A stretch of DNA of 64,000 nt, taken from contig BLLK01000069.1 of assembly GCA_021927905.1 (NCBI GenBank), forward strand, positions 3,261,583-3,325,582, given 5' to 3'. The number at the start of each line of letters is the position of its first letter. Positions within the stretch are counted from its first letter, which is position 1. A model generated the notes under the pieces. The model saw only the letters and a list, made by a program, of their open reading frames with translations. It had not been told where the DNA came from and did no database searches. This document shows, one piece after another, positions 19,745 through 29,969 of the stretch. A program made the position numbers and the translations under genes. Source of the DNA: Chaetoceros tenuissimus. Lineage: Eukaryota > Bacillariophyta > Thalassiosirophyceae > Chaetocerotales > Chaetocerotaceae.

Positions 19745-22013
19745 ATGGAAAACTCCTTCAACAGCTGGCTTCATACCAGTAATATTGAATGCATTAAGAG
19801 ATGGCGCAATGAGATTATTGCGCTTGGTCTTTCCTGGTCTGCATTTCATGGCGAAAGAAAGGAAGGTACTATTGCAACTCTTGAGAGATACGGTATACCA
19901 TCTTTTGATGCTTGTCAAATCTATAGCATCGCACGCGAACAAATTGCACGTAGTAATGCACCGATGGGGATCTTCTGGGATTTGGACGCCTTTCCTTCTG
20001 TTACTCAGTCCGAGATTGTAGCTCGTATTCGTAACTATGCTTCTAATCATGGAAGACTTGTTGTTTTTCGCTCTTACACCGGACGGGAAGAATCTTCTAA
20101 TGCAAGTGATCAGATGAGAAGAGACTTGGTGCAATATGGGTGCCAGGTGGTACATGTAGACCATTCTTGGACTGAAGGCCTGGCAAGCAAATATTTGATT
20201 ACCGATTCAATGGAATTTGCATACACCTGTAGGGAGATTGGAACTGTTTGTTTCATAACATGTGATAAGGCTGTGAACTATGTAGCTCAAAAGCTAAAAA
20301 AGACTGCGACCAAGTCTATTGTTATCACGAAAGAAGGCAATGAAGACATGTTTACACATTTCGATCTTACTTTGACATGGGAGAAGGTCGTGATGCCTTC
20401 TTATCGCTCTCTTCTCGCACCACCTCCTGGTTTCCATGCATTATCTTTTCCAGCTCCCATTGCCCGGCAGGAACAGAAATTTTCTAGTATTACAAAGTTA
20501 GAGTCCAAGCCTCAAACCTTCCAGCATAGGATCCCGGGGGGTCACAACAATTACGATGTGAATTCGCCACCTAAGATTACCGCAGGTACTAGAAGCGCAG
20601 GCATGTTATCTGAGACAGATATTCAAAGACTAAAGGCAATCATCATTAACAATAGCCATGTAGGAAAGAGCGGAGGAAGAGGAACTCTTAAAAGCCAAGC
20701 TGGTGGAATGGTAAGATTCTGCTTTTGATTATTTAGATTGATCTTTTCCCGCCGAGGCTAACACTCCGGTGTTACAGCTACGTCAAACTTATCCAGAGAA
20801 ATTTCCAAACCGTTCAGATGTACAAATCTTCCTAGCAAATGCTATTGAAATGGGAATTGTGAGAGAGTCAACTCTTCCAGACGGTAGAAAGGTTCTCTAC
20901 ATCTCATCTGGTAGCCCACAGGAAAATGTATACAAAGACGGTGTGCATATTTCAGATAATCTTCCAATGGATCTGAGCACTATACCTTCGAGAGTGGTTG
21001 AGATGGCAATTACTCTACCTTTCATTATGACAGTTCCAAGAGTTTGTTGCCCAATTGGTACAGATTTTCCTGACAAGACCTTCATTCATTCTAGTCAGAA
21101 GTGGATCTTCCTGATGTATCGCTCCATGGATGATATTCTTCGTGCAATGAATGGTAGAGCATGGATGAAGAATGGAACCATTGTAGACTATCGTAAAATT
21201 TTTCAATTACAGCAAGCAAGAACAGACTCACCAGATTCTCAAGTGGAGTTATCATCTTGCTCTAAGTGCAATGGACCATGCTCTCTCTCGGATTTGTTTG
21301 CTGTATCAAAGTATGCAACTGTGTATTGTCGCTCTTGCTTTCTTTCTCAAGGATTGTGGACTTCTGAGAAGCAAGCGGCTGCAACAATGAGAGTTGTTGA
21401 GCTCCTAGAGATGATGTCACAGAACGATGATGTGTATGTTCGATCAAGTTTGATCCGGAAGCTAATTGTTGAGAAATGGAAAGACGAGTGTATCTCGCGT
21501 GGACAGGCTGCATTATGGATCGAGGACGCGGTCAAGGCCGATATTGCGTGTGAGTTGAATATCAAGGGGCAGAGTTCCAAAAAAAGTAAAGTAGTTTGCT
21601 TGAAGCACAACTTGAAATGGGCTGTAGCTCAACATCCGGATGCAGATATGAAAACTGAGGCTGAAGAGAATTTCATCAGCGAAATGCTTTGGAAAAGAGG
21701 TTATTGCGTGTCCAAAATTGAAGTCATTAAGGAGCTGAAAGCAGCATTCCCCTTGATGGACACTCCTCTGAAGCGAAATAAAATGTTTCTGAATGCTGTG
21801 AAAAATGGAAGAGCTTTTATTGCCAAGGGCCCTCTTGGACAAGTTGTTGGTCTAAGTAGAGAAGATGCAGAGGCTGGCTTGAGTGGATTCTTTTCAAACT
21901 CCACTAATGGAATTGAGACTCTGGAAACCACCAAGAGTGATGATAGCTCTGGATCCGATCAAAGTTTGCCTATAGGTGGGAGATTACTAATTCCAGCATC
22001 TTTTGGATGGTGA
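19745..22013 (+). CDS. NYN-domain putative RNase/RNA-binding protein
   Basis: Two exons, 19745-20710 and 20778-22013; intron 20711-20777 is phase 0 and joins SQAGGM to LRQTYPEKF. The product is 733 residues. Residues about 80-195 form a NYN domain (MGIFWDLDAFP, MRRDLVQYG, FITCDKAVNYVAQKLKK), the PIN-like fold of MARF1/limkain-type proteins. Acidic residues in DLDA and TCD are in catalytic positions. Exon 2 starts with a small helical module (FPNRSDVQIFLANAIEMGIV) resembling an OST-HTH/LOTUS element, then a Cys cluster (CSKCNGPC plus CRSC) that could bind zinc. Expected role: RNA cleavage or silencing. Domain call good; the OST-HTH call is tentative. Confidence 0.75.
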
Positions 22014-22319
22014 AAGTCTCAACAACGAGAATGCTCAACGATCTGTGCAAAACGAAAGTTGATCGTTGATGTGATTTGAATAGAGAAACACAAGAATATG
22101 TAATTAGGCTTGATCAAAACAAATTATTGACTATTTTCATTTGGTACTTTCACTATGTTTTGGAATTTTTTTCTCTTTGCCAAGAGATGCGTTCTCTGTT
22201 TTTTTCCAAATTTCAAATCACTGGAATGTGTCATGTGACTCTGTGGTGTAGTCTCGGATTAGGCATAACTCCCATGTTACACAAGTGGGATATACGTAGC
22301 ATCGATCATAGCATCAACA
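22014..22319. other. Intergenic; nothing seen
   Basis: 306 bp between two plus-strand genes. AT-rich, with no convincing frame. It must contain the promoter of the tubulin-ligase gene. Confidence 0.4.
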
Positions 22320-24627
22320 ATGATGAGAAGGAGGTCATTTGAATTACTAAAAAAAATGGGAGAAGAAATTGACGAAGAACATGCCTTGGAAACTAAAGCC
22401 TCGACTGAATATAAATCCAAAAGACGACGAAAGGTAATTTGAAAATTTGCTGTAAATCTAAAATCCACAATTGACAAGCAACTCAGATTTCCTCCATCCA
22501 ATCTTACAGATTCATTTCTTTGCGGGGCCTGCTTGTCGATACAATGTAGTCAAAAGTGCTGCACATTCATTAGGATGGAGACTGATAAATGAAGAATCGA
22601 CTCTCAAAGAGCAACAATCTAGCAATGTTATCTGGGTAGACACCTCACCAGTGCATCAATACTTTGCATACATCAAGCCATGGCAGAGAATAAATCATTT
22701 CCCAGGAATGGTAAACATTGCAAGGAAATCTAGGTTGGCGGAAAATCTCGAAATGATGAAGAAACAATTTGACCAAGAATATAACTTCTTCCCGAGAACT
22801 TTTGTCATTCCTAGAGATTTGGGTATCATTCAAGACTTTTGTAATTCTTCTCGAAAAAGTAAAAAAATACTCATTTTGAAACCGGATGGAGGTGCGCAGG
22901 GCAAAGGCATCTTTCTCACTCGAAACTATGAAGATATTCGAAGCTTAAAGAGTACACATGTTGCACAAGAATACATTGCAAATCCACTATTGATTGAAGG
23001 AAAGAAGTTTGATTTGCGCATTTATGTACTGGTGACAAGCTGTGATCCACTCCGTATTTATCTTTTCAATGATGGACTGGTTCGTCTCTGTACTGAAGAT
23101 TTTGTAAAGCCAAACAATATGAATATGGACGATAAGTGCATGCACCTTACCAACTTTTCCATAAATCGCACTAGTGAGCAGTATGAAGATTGCGAAAATG
23201 ATGACGGTGATACTGGAAGCAAACGAAGTGTCAAGTGGTTGATGGAATGGCTATCGAAAGAATATGGAGGTGCTGCTACAGATGCCATGTGGACAGAAAT
23301 TGGAGATATATGCGTCAAGACAATTTTGAGCATTGCACCAATTCTACAACGGGAATACAGAGGGATTTTTGGTCAAGATGAGAATCGAGAGGTAAACGAG
23401 ACATCAGCATCTGGCAAGCAAAACAAGAGAATTATGGGAAGTCGATGCTTCGAGGTCCTTGGAATTGACATCATGATTGATTCCGATCTTAAACCACACA
23501 TGATCGAGGTCAATCACCTCCCTTCGTTTGCAACAGGGAGTCCTTTGGATGAGTCCATCAAATCTAGAGTCATTCAACAAGCATTATCAGTTATCAGCTG
23601 TTCATCATCTGATCAACGAAACTATGAAGCTATGGAAAAGAAGCGTATGATGGAACGCAATTCCATGCTTGGTCCTATTCATCAAAGTCAGCAGTCAGAC
23701 GAGCAGGATGACTCCTCTAATAGAAAAAGAAATGATGTGGTCCAGCATAAAACATTCAAGGAGCGAGTCACTGAAATTTATACAATGTATGCACCAGACA
23801 AGCTTGACAAAATTGATACATGGATTGAAAAGTACCAAGGCTATGAAGAATGGTTCATAAAAAAGCTAGAGGACAAGTATATACATTCAGTGAGCGAGGA
23901 TGAAGAGGAAAATGACGACTCGGAAGATGATGCAGCCAATAATGATGGAGTGATGGAGTCCCAAAGTACAAAGCCACTTCACCTTGCTGCTGAAAACGAC
24001 TCCAGTGAAATTGCCTCTCGTGAATACGAAATATTGGTGGAAAAAGGTGACTACCAAAGAATCTTTCCCTCGTGTGGTGAGTTGAAAGCAACAAGACAAC
24101 CACTATACCTCAAAATGCAGCAGTTTGCAAAGGAAAACGATGAAAGAGAGCAACAGCGACTGACTCGACCCCTTTGGTTGCAACGGAAAGACTATGCGGA
24201 CGATGATGATACACCAAAAGACACTGATCCCGATCAACCATGTACAAATTCGTCAAGTAGAGGAGACTGGCTTCTTCATGGCAATGTTCATATTAAGAAG
24301 CAAAAGGTTTTCTCTCCAAAGATTATTGGACCTCCGTCTCAGAAGCAGGTAGAAGCTGCCGAGAGGCTATCAAAGGGCTTTTCTGTTGAAGATCGTGATA
24401 CCGTACACAAAAATAGTGTCAATGATTCATTCATAGAAAGAATATTCAAGGCAGAGGAAATAGGGAAGCAACGTAGAAAATGTAACGAGGACAAAGCTTT
24501 TCACAAGACACAGCTTCAAGTGAACCCAATCAACCTGCAGTTTGCACCTCATTTCGACGGAAAGATGCTTCATGTTGGGAGGAGATTTTATCTTGATTTT
24601 GCTGGAAGAAAACTCTCGACATACTGA
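22320..24627 (+). CDS. Tubulin-tyrosine-ligase-like polyglutamylase (TTLL)
   Basis: Two exons, 22320-22433 and 22510-24627. The first exon (ATGATG start, ending KSKRRRK) is joined by a phase-0 intron to IHFFAGPACRYNV. The product is 743 residues. The ATP-grasp core shows KPDGGAQGKGIFL, QEYIANPLLI, KFDLRIYVLVTS, MHLTNFSINR and FEVLGIDIMID, then IEVNHLPSFATGSPLD, closest to the TTLL6/13 glutamylase group. These add glutamate chains to tubulin tails, mainly on axonemes and centrioles. A long acidic, probably disordered tail follows residue 420. It converges with the SET gene at 63 bp. Confidence 0.92.
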
Positions 24628-24689
24628 AAAAGAAGAACGATTACAAACTATAAAATCATCTATCTGGTCCTATTGTAATCGTTTACAAA

Positions 24690-25385
24690 TTATACAATCA
24701 TATCTTCATATCCTTCCCAATAGTAGTCACCATAATTGAAGCAGATTTCTTCTCCTACCTCAATGTCTCGTAAGGCAACAAAGAACAGCCTCGGTGGAAT
24801 AAAAACGTCTCCTTCCCAATTTTCTGGTATTTCCTCAACATCAGCGTTACAAAAATTGGTTCCATTTTTTTCATCTTCTTCCAAGGATGCATGATTGAGA
24901 TATCTGCCCCAAGAAGACTTTTCTAAATCTTCTCCATCTATATAAAAGTCATTTCCAACATCAAACAGATATTCCCCCGTCATGGTTTGATTGCGAAGTT
25001 CCCTACTTTGAATCCATTTCTCATCATCTTTATTCATTTCCCCAATTTCCCAATATCTTCTTTCGACCTGTTCCTTTGTGAGTATCCCCCCTGCATATTC
25101 ACCAAACCATGCTCCTTTCGGAATTGGCAGTGCTGCAAACACTCCCATTCCTCTCCCTTCCGAGGCTTGGATGAATACACCATCTGCTAGTGCAGTTTGA
25201 TGTGCAAATGGTAAATCATTATTGGTGTCAGTGTGGTATTCTTCATTGACTTGTTGGATCAGTAGATAGTCATGAATTGGCTTTGTCTTTGCATGGAAAG
25301 AAATTGCAAAGGATGATACCAAAGTGACAAGAGAAAAGAGTATATTTGCAGTGAGTACGTAGTGAAATTGTAATGTGCATTCCAT
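24690..25385 (-). CDS. SET-domain protein with N-terminal signal/anchor
   Basis: Single exon, 231 residues. SET motifs in order: GRGMGVFAALPIPKGAWFGEYAG, GRYLNHAS (the NHS/C pseudoknot strand), then EEICFNYGDYYW with the catalytic-type Tyr. The set is complete, so it could be an active lysine methyltransferase. There are no pre- or post-SET cysteines. Unusually, it begins with a hydrophobic segment (VLTANILFSLVTLVSSFAI), which would send it to the ER or plastid and not to chromatin. Substrate unknown. Confidence 0.85.
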   Translation of the reverse strand: MECTLQFHYVLTANILFSLVTLVSSFAISFHAKTKPIHDYLLIQQVNEEYHTDTNNDLPFAHQTALADGVFIQASEGRGMGVFAALPIPKGAWFGEYAGGILTKEQVERRYWEIGEMNKDDEKWIQSRELRNQTMTGEYLFDVGNDFYIDGEDLEKSSWGRYLNHASLEEDEKNGTNFCNADVEEIPENWEGDVFIPPRLFFVALRDIEVGEEICFNYGDYYWEGYEDMIV

Positions 25386-25765
25386 GATGATCCGTCACCC
25401 ATATTCGAGATTTATGTTGAAGAATAAAGAAGTTATTACGCAAGTATCTTATCAAGTTCTCTCAAGTATCTTGCATTCAAAATGTATTAAATGAGACGAG
25501 AAAGATAACTTCAACTTGATATCTTTTCATGTTTTTCTTACCCAATGTCGACAAAGTATCTACCAAGTCAACAGGAGTTTAGTCCCATCTTTGAAGACGA
25601 GCTGGACACGACTGGTGCACGACCAAGTTAAGATGAAAAAGTGCAGCTAGCTGTGCTGCTGCATGTTGTGTATCCTAATAATTCCATTGAAGTTATTACC
25701 TACTATGTACAAACTACGCATTTTAGGAGCAAACATAGAGCTCCTTATTTCATTTCTATACAGAG
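25386..25765. other. Divergent promoter region; nothing specific
   Basis: 380 bp between the SET gene (minus) and the RING-H2 gene (plus). No shared motif found. Confidence 0.4.
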
Positions 25766-26941
25766 ATGCAAATGAAACTTCTAGTTGTTCTTCACTTCTT
25801 TGCTGCATCTCTAGACATTTTCGTGTCAGCTTGCGAAGATCTCACTCTCGATAGTGTATCACCTTGGAAAGATTCAGCTGGAGACGGTTGCTCATGGTAT
25901 GCAACTAGTGATAGATGTATACGTTATGGTAACTCGTGGGAAAACTTTGGACTGGTGGCAAATGAAGCATGTTGTGTATGTGGAGGAGGAACTACACGTG
26001 TAACTTCAAGTCCACGTATAACTATGAGTCCAACTTCAAGTCCAACTCCATGGGGGCCTTATTGGAATGACAATAGTTCTACCGAAGACGAAGACGATCC
26101 TACAACAACTATACTTGCTCTGTTGGGAGCGGTCATTGGATTGTGGTTATTTATCGGATGTGTGAAAGTATGTGCCAAGAACGCATCTCAAAATTCAAAC
26201 AACAATGCGGCACCATCCACCAATCTACGGACGAGACCAGCACAAGAGCCTCCTCAACAGACACAACATGCAGCAAGCAGTATTGTTGATGAAAGAGACG
26301 TTCGAAGACAATTCATTCTTACAAATATTATTCACAAGGTAATTTTTCATTGTAAATTTATGCATCTAAACATGTCCTATCCAATGTACATTCTCATCAC
26401 ATTTTATGCTTCCTTGGATGAGTAGAAGGTTGTTACGAAAAGCAGTCAATCGAATGACGACAAACCAGATAATAATGTAGAAAGTGCTATGACAGAAACA
26501 AGTCAAGATAATAGTCAAAGTGATGACATAGATGAAGGAGAAGTTATATTTCCGCATGAAGCAATCATCAGAGAAAGATCTGAACGCATCGCATCCATGA
26601 GACTTTCTTTGAATCATGAATTTGGTGATGAAGAGCAAGGTGGTGCAATTCATAATAGGAAAGATGATATATGTATAGAAACACTACGATCTATACGATC
26701 AGAAATGAATTTACATTTAGACATGGAAAGTCTCGATGAGTCATTGTACTCGCCAAAATCTTGTCCTATATGCTGCGAAGACTATGTGAAGGGTGATGAT
26801 GTAGCATGGTCAAAGAATGAGGAATGTTGTCATGCATATCATACGGACTGTATAGTACCATGGTTGATGGACCATGATGATTGTCCAATGTGTCGATGCG
26901 TGTATGTGAAGGAAGGGGAGAGTGATGAGGCTGATTGCTGA
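25766..26941 (+). CDS. Membrane RING-H2 E3 ligase with Cys-rich ectodomain
   Basis: Two exons, 25766-26338 and 26426-26941. The acceptor could be 26425 or 26428 (two AGs 3 bp apart), giving HKKVV or HKVV. About 362 residues. Order: signal peptide; Cys-rich module (CSWYATSDRCIRYG, then NEACCVCGGG), a pattern common in secreted diatom proteins; Thr/Ser/Pro stalk; one TM (ILALLGAVIGLWLFIGCV); cytosolic tail; RING-H2 with CPICCEDY, CCHAYHTDC and CPMC, matching C3-x-H-x2-H-x2-C. Expected role: ubiquitin ligase controlled from the outer or luminal side. An ATG at 25772 is an equal start candidate. Confidence 0.87.
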
Positions 26942-27178
26942 GAGTATCATCTTGAGCGAAGGAACGTTCCTGAGTTATAATTCAAATGGATTGTGAAACT
27001 GAAGTAAAAATACTTGACGCAAACATACTTTCTTTGGGTACATACTTTGCCAATAGATAGAAAAAATATAGCATTTACATTAGAGTAATTATGTAAACTA
27101 AACCACCAGCCCCAACTTTTCGACGACATACCTTCTCAACATTTTCATTTCATCAATATTCTCTAGATAAGGATTCTC

Positions 27179-27931
27179 CTAAAGATATTGTAAAGCTGTG
27201 ACCCCAATCATGTTTTTTACTAGCAATGCTTGCGGTCCTTGTTCTTTCACTACTTGATAAATTTGTTCTGAAATCAACGCAGCTTCGTCTTCATTTGTAG
27301 AGCAGCAGATGCGATGAAGAGAGTTTGGTCTCCGGTCGGGAAAATCAAGCCATTCTTCAATGTCTTCAAATCCATCATTTAATAATTCGAGCAAATGTCT
27401 AATGTCGTCAAACACATACACTTCCCAATCAAATTGTTTCATCAACTCAGTTTCATCAATGATTTCATCACCAAGTTGAGCGTTTTCAGGAATACTCAAA
27501 ATGATCAACTTTTCACAATTACTAAATGCATAATCACCAATCTCCCTACAGGTTGGCGGAATGAACATTGAAGTCAAAGATCCGCAACCCCAAAATGAAT
27601 TCTCTCCAATGAATTCAAGACTTCTTGAGAGTCTCACAAATACGAGACTATCACACCGATAGAAAGCCCAGTCTTCAATTCTTCTCACATCATCACTCAT
27701 TATGACTGTCTCGATATTTTTACATTCATCAAAAGTATCTTCAGGAATCACTTCTACTCCTGGTAATACAATGACTAATTTCCAAGTTTGCCTCTCTTCC
27801 CAATTGTAGATGAGAGGCTCTTCATTTTCAGGATCGAAAATGATCTCTCCGTTGTAGAAGAGAGTCTTCTTGCCTTGGTACATTCGCACTTTCGGAATGA
27901 ACCTTCGCCATTCTTCTGTCTGAATCCTCAT
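27179..27931 (-). CDS. BspA-type leucine-rich-repeat protein, C-terminus cut by in-frame TAG
   Basis: Starts at the ATG at 27931 (MRIQTEEWRRF); the upstream in-frame codon at 27964 is GTG. 250 residues to the first stop. The repeats are LRR_5 type, such as DTFDECKNIETVIMSDDVRR, AFYRCDSLVFVRLSRSLEFI and SFWGCGSLTSMFIPPTCREI. The TAG at 27181-27179 is followed in the same frame by 26 sensible codons (ENPYLENIDEMKMLRRYVVE and on) to a TAG at 27098-27100. The gene therefore lost its last 10 percent by one nonsense change, or is read through. The family is large in some diatoms; its function is unknown, probably protein binding. Confidence 0.85.
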   Translation of the reverse strand: MRIQTEEWRRFIPKVRMYQGKKTLFYNGEIIFDPENEEPLIYNWEERQTWKLVIVLPGVEVIPEDTFDECKNIETVIMSDDVRRIEDWAFYRCDSLVFVRLSRSLEFIGENSFWGCGSLTSMFIPPTCREIGDYAFSNCEKLIILSIPENAQLGDEIIDETELMKQFDWEVYVFDDIRHLLELLNDGFEDIEEWLDFPDRRPNSLHRICCSTNEDEAALISEQIYQVVKEQGPQALLVKNMIGVTALQYL

Positions 27932-28591
27932 TGATACGATAGAGCTGCACTCAACAGTTGTCACCTAGAGAGAAAGATGATGTTGATATATTGTAGGATG
28001 ATTGCTATATTCTATGTATGTGATCTATCGCTTTTTGTTTTCATCATATCATTGTTCATCGGTTTCTGTGTTCTACCGTTATTCTTATAACCGTATTGCA
28101 TACACTTACAAAACCGATCAAATTACTCGAATGTAAATTACCATGATAGATGCAATTATCTCAATTATTTGAGACACTTTCCACTTTCACTTTACTATTT
28201 ATATTTATTACTTTTTTTTTAGACAGTTGGTATTTACCAACATCCTTGAATATTTTTACCCTTACAACAACAAAGGGATCCCATGTTTACGAAAACGAAA
28301 CCTATTGATTTATCCTTGTCGTTATCAGCGGAATACATATCCATGGGAAGAAGTCACTTGAAAAAGATAAGCAGGAGTGGGACTATGCTCTCTACAGAAT
28401 CATACAAAATGTGTATTGTATCATCTAGAGAAACAAAAGTTCTCAAAAGTATGTCGTCGTAAAGCTGATTGCCCAAATAAGCAATGAGTAATTTCATAAA
28501 AACGAGGGCTTTAGCGCTTTGTAAGGTTATGATATAAGTCTCTGACTAGTCTTCAAATTGTCGCAAAATCTCCATATTATTATTCAAAAAT
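27932..28591. other. Intergenic containing a dispersed repeat copy
   Basis: 660 bp upstream of the LRR gene. Positions 28071-28140 resemble 36553-36616: both start TTCTACCGTTATT, continue through an ATAACCGTATT-like block and a CGATCAAA block. Otherwise AT-rich, with poly-T near 28210. No gene seen. Confidence 0.55.
28071..28140. repeat. Dispersed intergenic repeat, copy 1 (CNGTTA pair)
   Basis: Contains ACCGTTAT and ATAACCGT as a near-inverted pair with 3 bp between, then CATACACTTACAAAACCGATC. Copy 2 is at 36553-36616. Both copies lie upstream of minus-strand genes. Confidence 0.6.
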
Positions 28592-29627
28592 CTAATCATC
28601 GCGACCGCCCCCCAAAATGCGATCATTTCCGCCACCCAATCGAGTGCTATTCTCCTTCACTACATCGACATCAATAACTGAGGGTGGTCTCTTATTATTC
28701 GGTCTATTGTCCCTTCCAAAATCATATCTTGCTTCATCTTGTTCTACAAATCCCTTTTCCTCAAACTCTATTCTATTGTTGTTATTGTACACTCCAATTT
28801 GCAATGTTCGAGCTATGTCTGAATCTCCAAAGTAAGTCTCAATCACCCAACATATAGTTGCTAGAGGTAATATATCAGTAAATGGAAGAAATTCTTCCAA
28901 AAACTCCAATGCAAACACTACATTGCTACCTTGAAACAAGGATCGAAGTGCCAATGCTGCTGCTGGAGCATATGCAATATCTGTCAATTCACCTACAAAT
29001 GGAATTAATTCCGATGATGTGCCCAATATGTCAATTGTTAAACAAATAAGTAGCTTTCCAATGTCTGGAGTTACAGATGGAGATTGCCTATTTGCAAATA
29101 TTGTTGCGCAAATATGTGAGATGATGTTTGTAGTAGGGATGCATCTTGTTAAAATCCAGGTATACTTACAAAGTCTTCACCGACTTTACAAACGCATCAT
29201 CAAAACCCTTTTGCACATTTTGCTTGAATAATTTTTCCGATACGAACCCAGCAAGTGCAGTTAGCTGTTTTGACAAAACATATGTAATGAATGCAAACGC
29301 TAGAGAAGCTAAAAATTGACCAATAATGATTGCTAGAAATTTGCCTTTGAGTGCACTCCAGAATACATTTGAGATGACGACTGGATCTACGATCGAGCTT
29401 CCATCAAAAGTTTCAACAGCAGTAAGAAAAGATGAAAGTGGTTCTATCACACCCGCATCTTGAAGAGGATTCATCATGAAAAGAGAGGACGATTGTTGAA
29501 GATGGTCAATATTAGGAGATTCATGTGTCTGATGATGTAAAATGGTCTGTTGCGATAAAGGTGCAAAGCCACAGACCGCGTCGACGATAACAAAAAGGGC
29601 AACTATCACAAATCTGAGGCACAACAT
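28592..29627 (-). CDS. Plastid-directed membrane protein, unknown function
   Basis: Two exons, 29170-29627 and 28592-29087. Intron 29088-29169 (82 bp, GTAAGT to AAATAG) joins KSVKT to LQSPSVTPDIGK. 317 residues from the ATG at 29627; an upstream ATG at 29681 is possible. The signal peptide LRFVIVALFVIVDAVC is followed by GFAP, the Phe-type motif for import into secondary plastids. One clear hydrophobic segment is LAIIIGQFLASLAFAFITYVL. Exon 2 has a second hydrophobic stretch (FTDILPLATICWVIETYF), and the tail is polar (Asn/Arg/Gly). I do not recognise the family; it may be an envelope or thylakoid protein. Confidence 0.72.
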
Positions 29628-29969
29628 GCTGCTATTGTTTGTATTTGTATTTCGATTAGACGGAATAATGGTGCATATCATATTCTACATCCACTTGAAC
29701 ACTTGAACATTACTTTTGTTCGCCTCTCTTTTTCATTCCAAAATGAGTCAGCACCATTTTCGTCTGTCCCACCATCCTGCTAAAGACCGATGACTTTTGA
29801 CAGAAATTCAAAAATGCTCTTCCTTTTTGCTTGGATGAAGAAATCAGCCGTGATTCGTTCTCCTAATAGTATCATTTCTATTATTTTATATTTCTATAAA
29901 CAATGCTTCTTCTTTCCGTTGCTCATTCCCACACCACATTATAATATGAGAAAAAGCAAGAAGCTATTA
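29628..29969. other. Intergenic; nothing seen
   Basis: 342 bp between two minus-strand genes, with no convincing frame. It holds the promoter of the 28592-29627 gene and the 3' end of its upstream neighbour. Confidence 0.4.
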
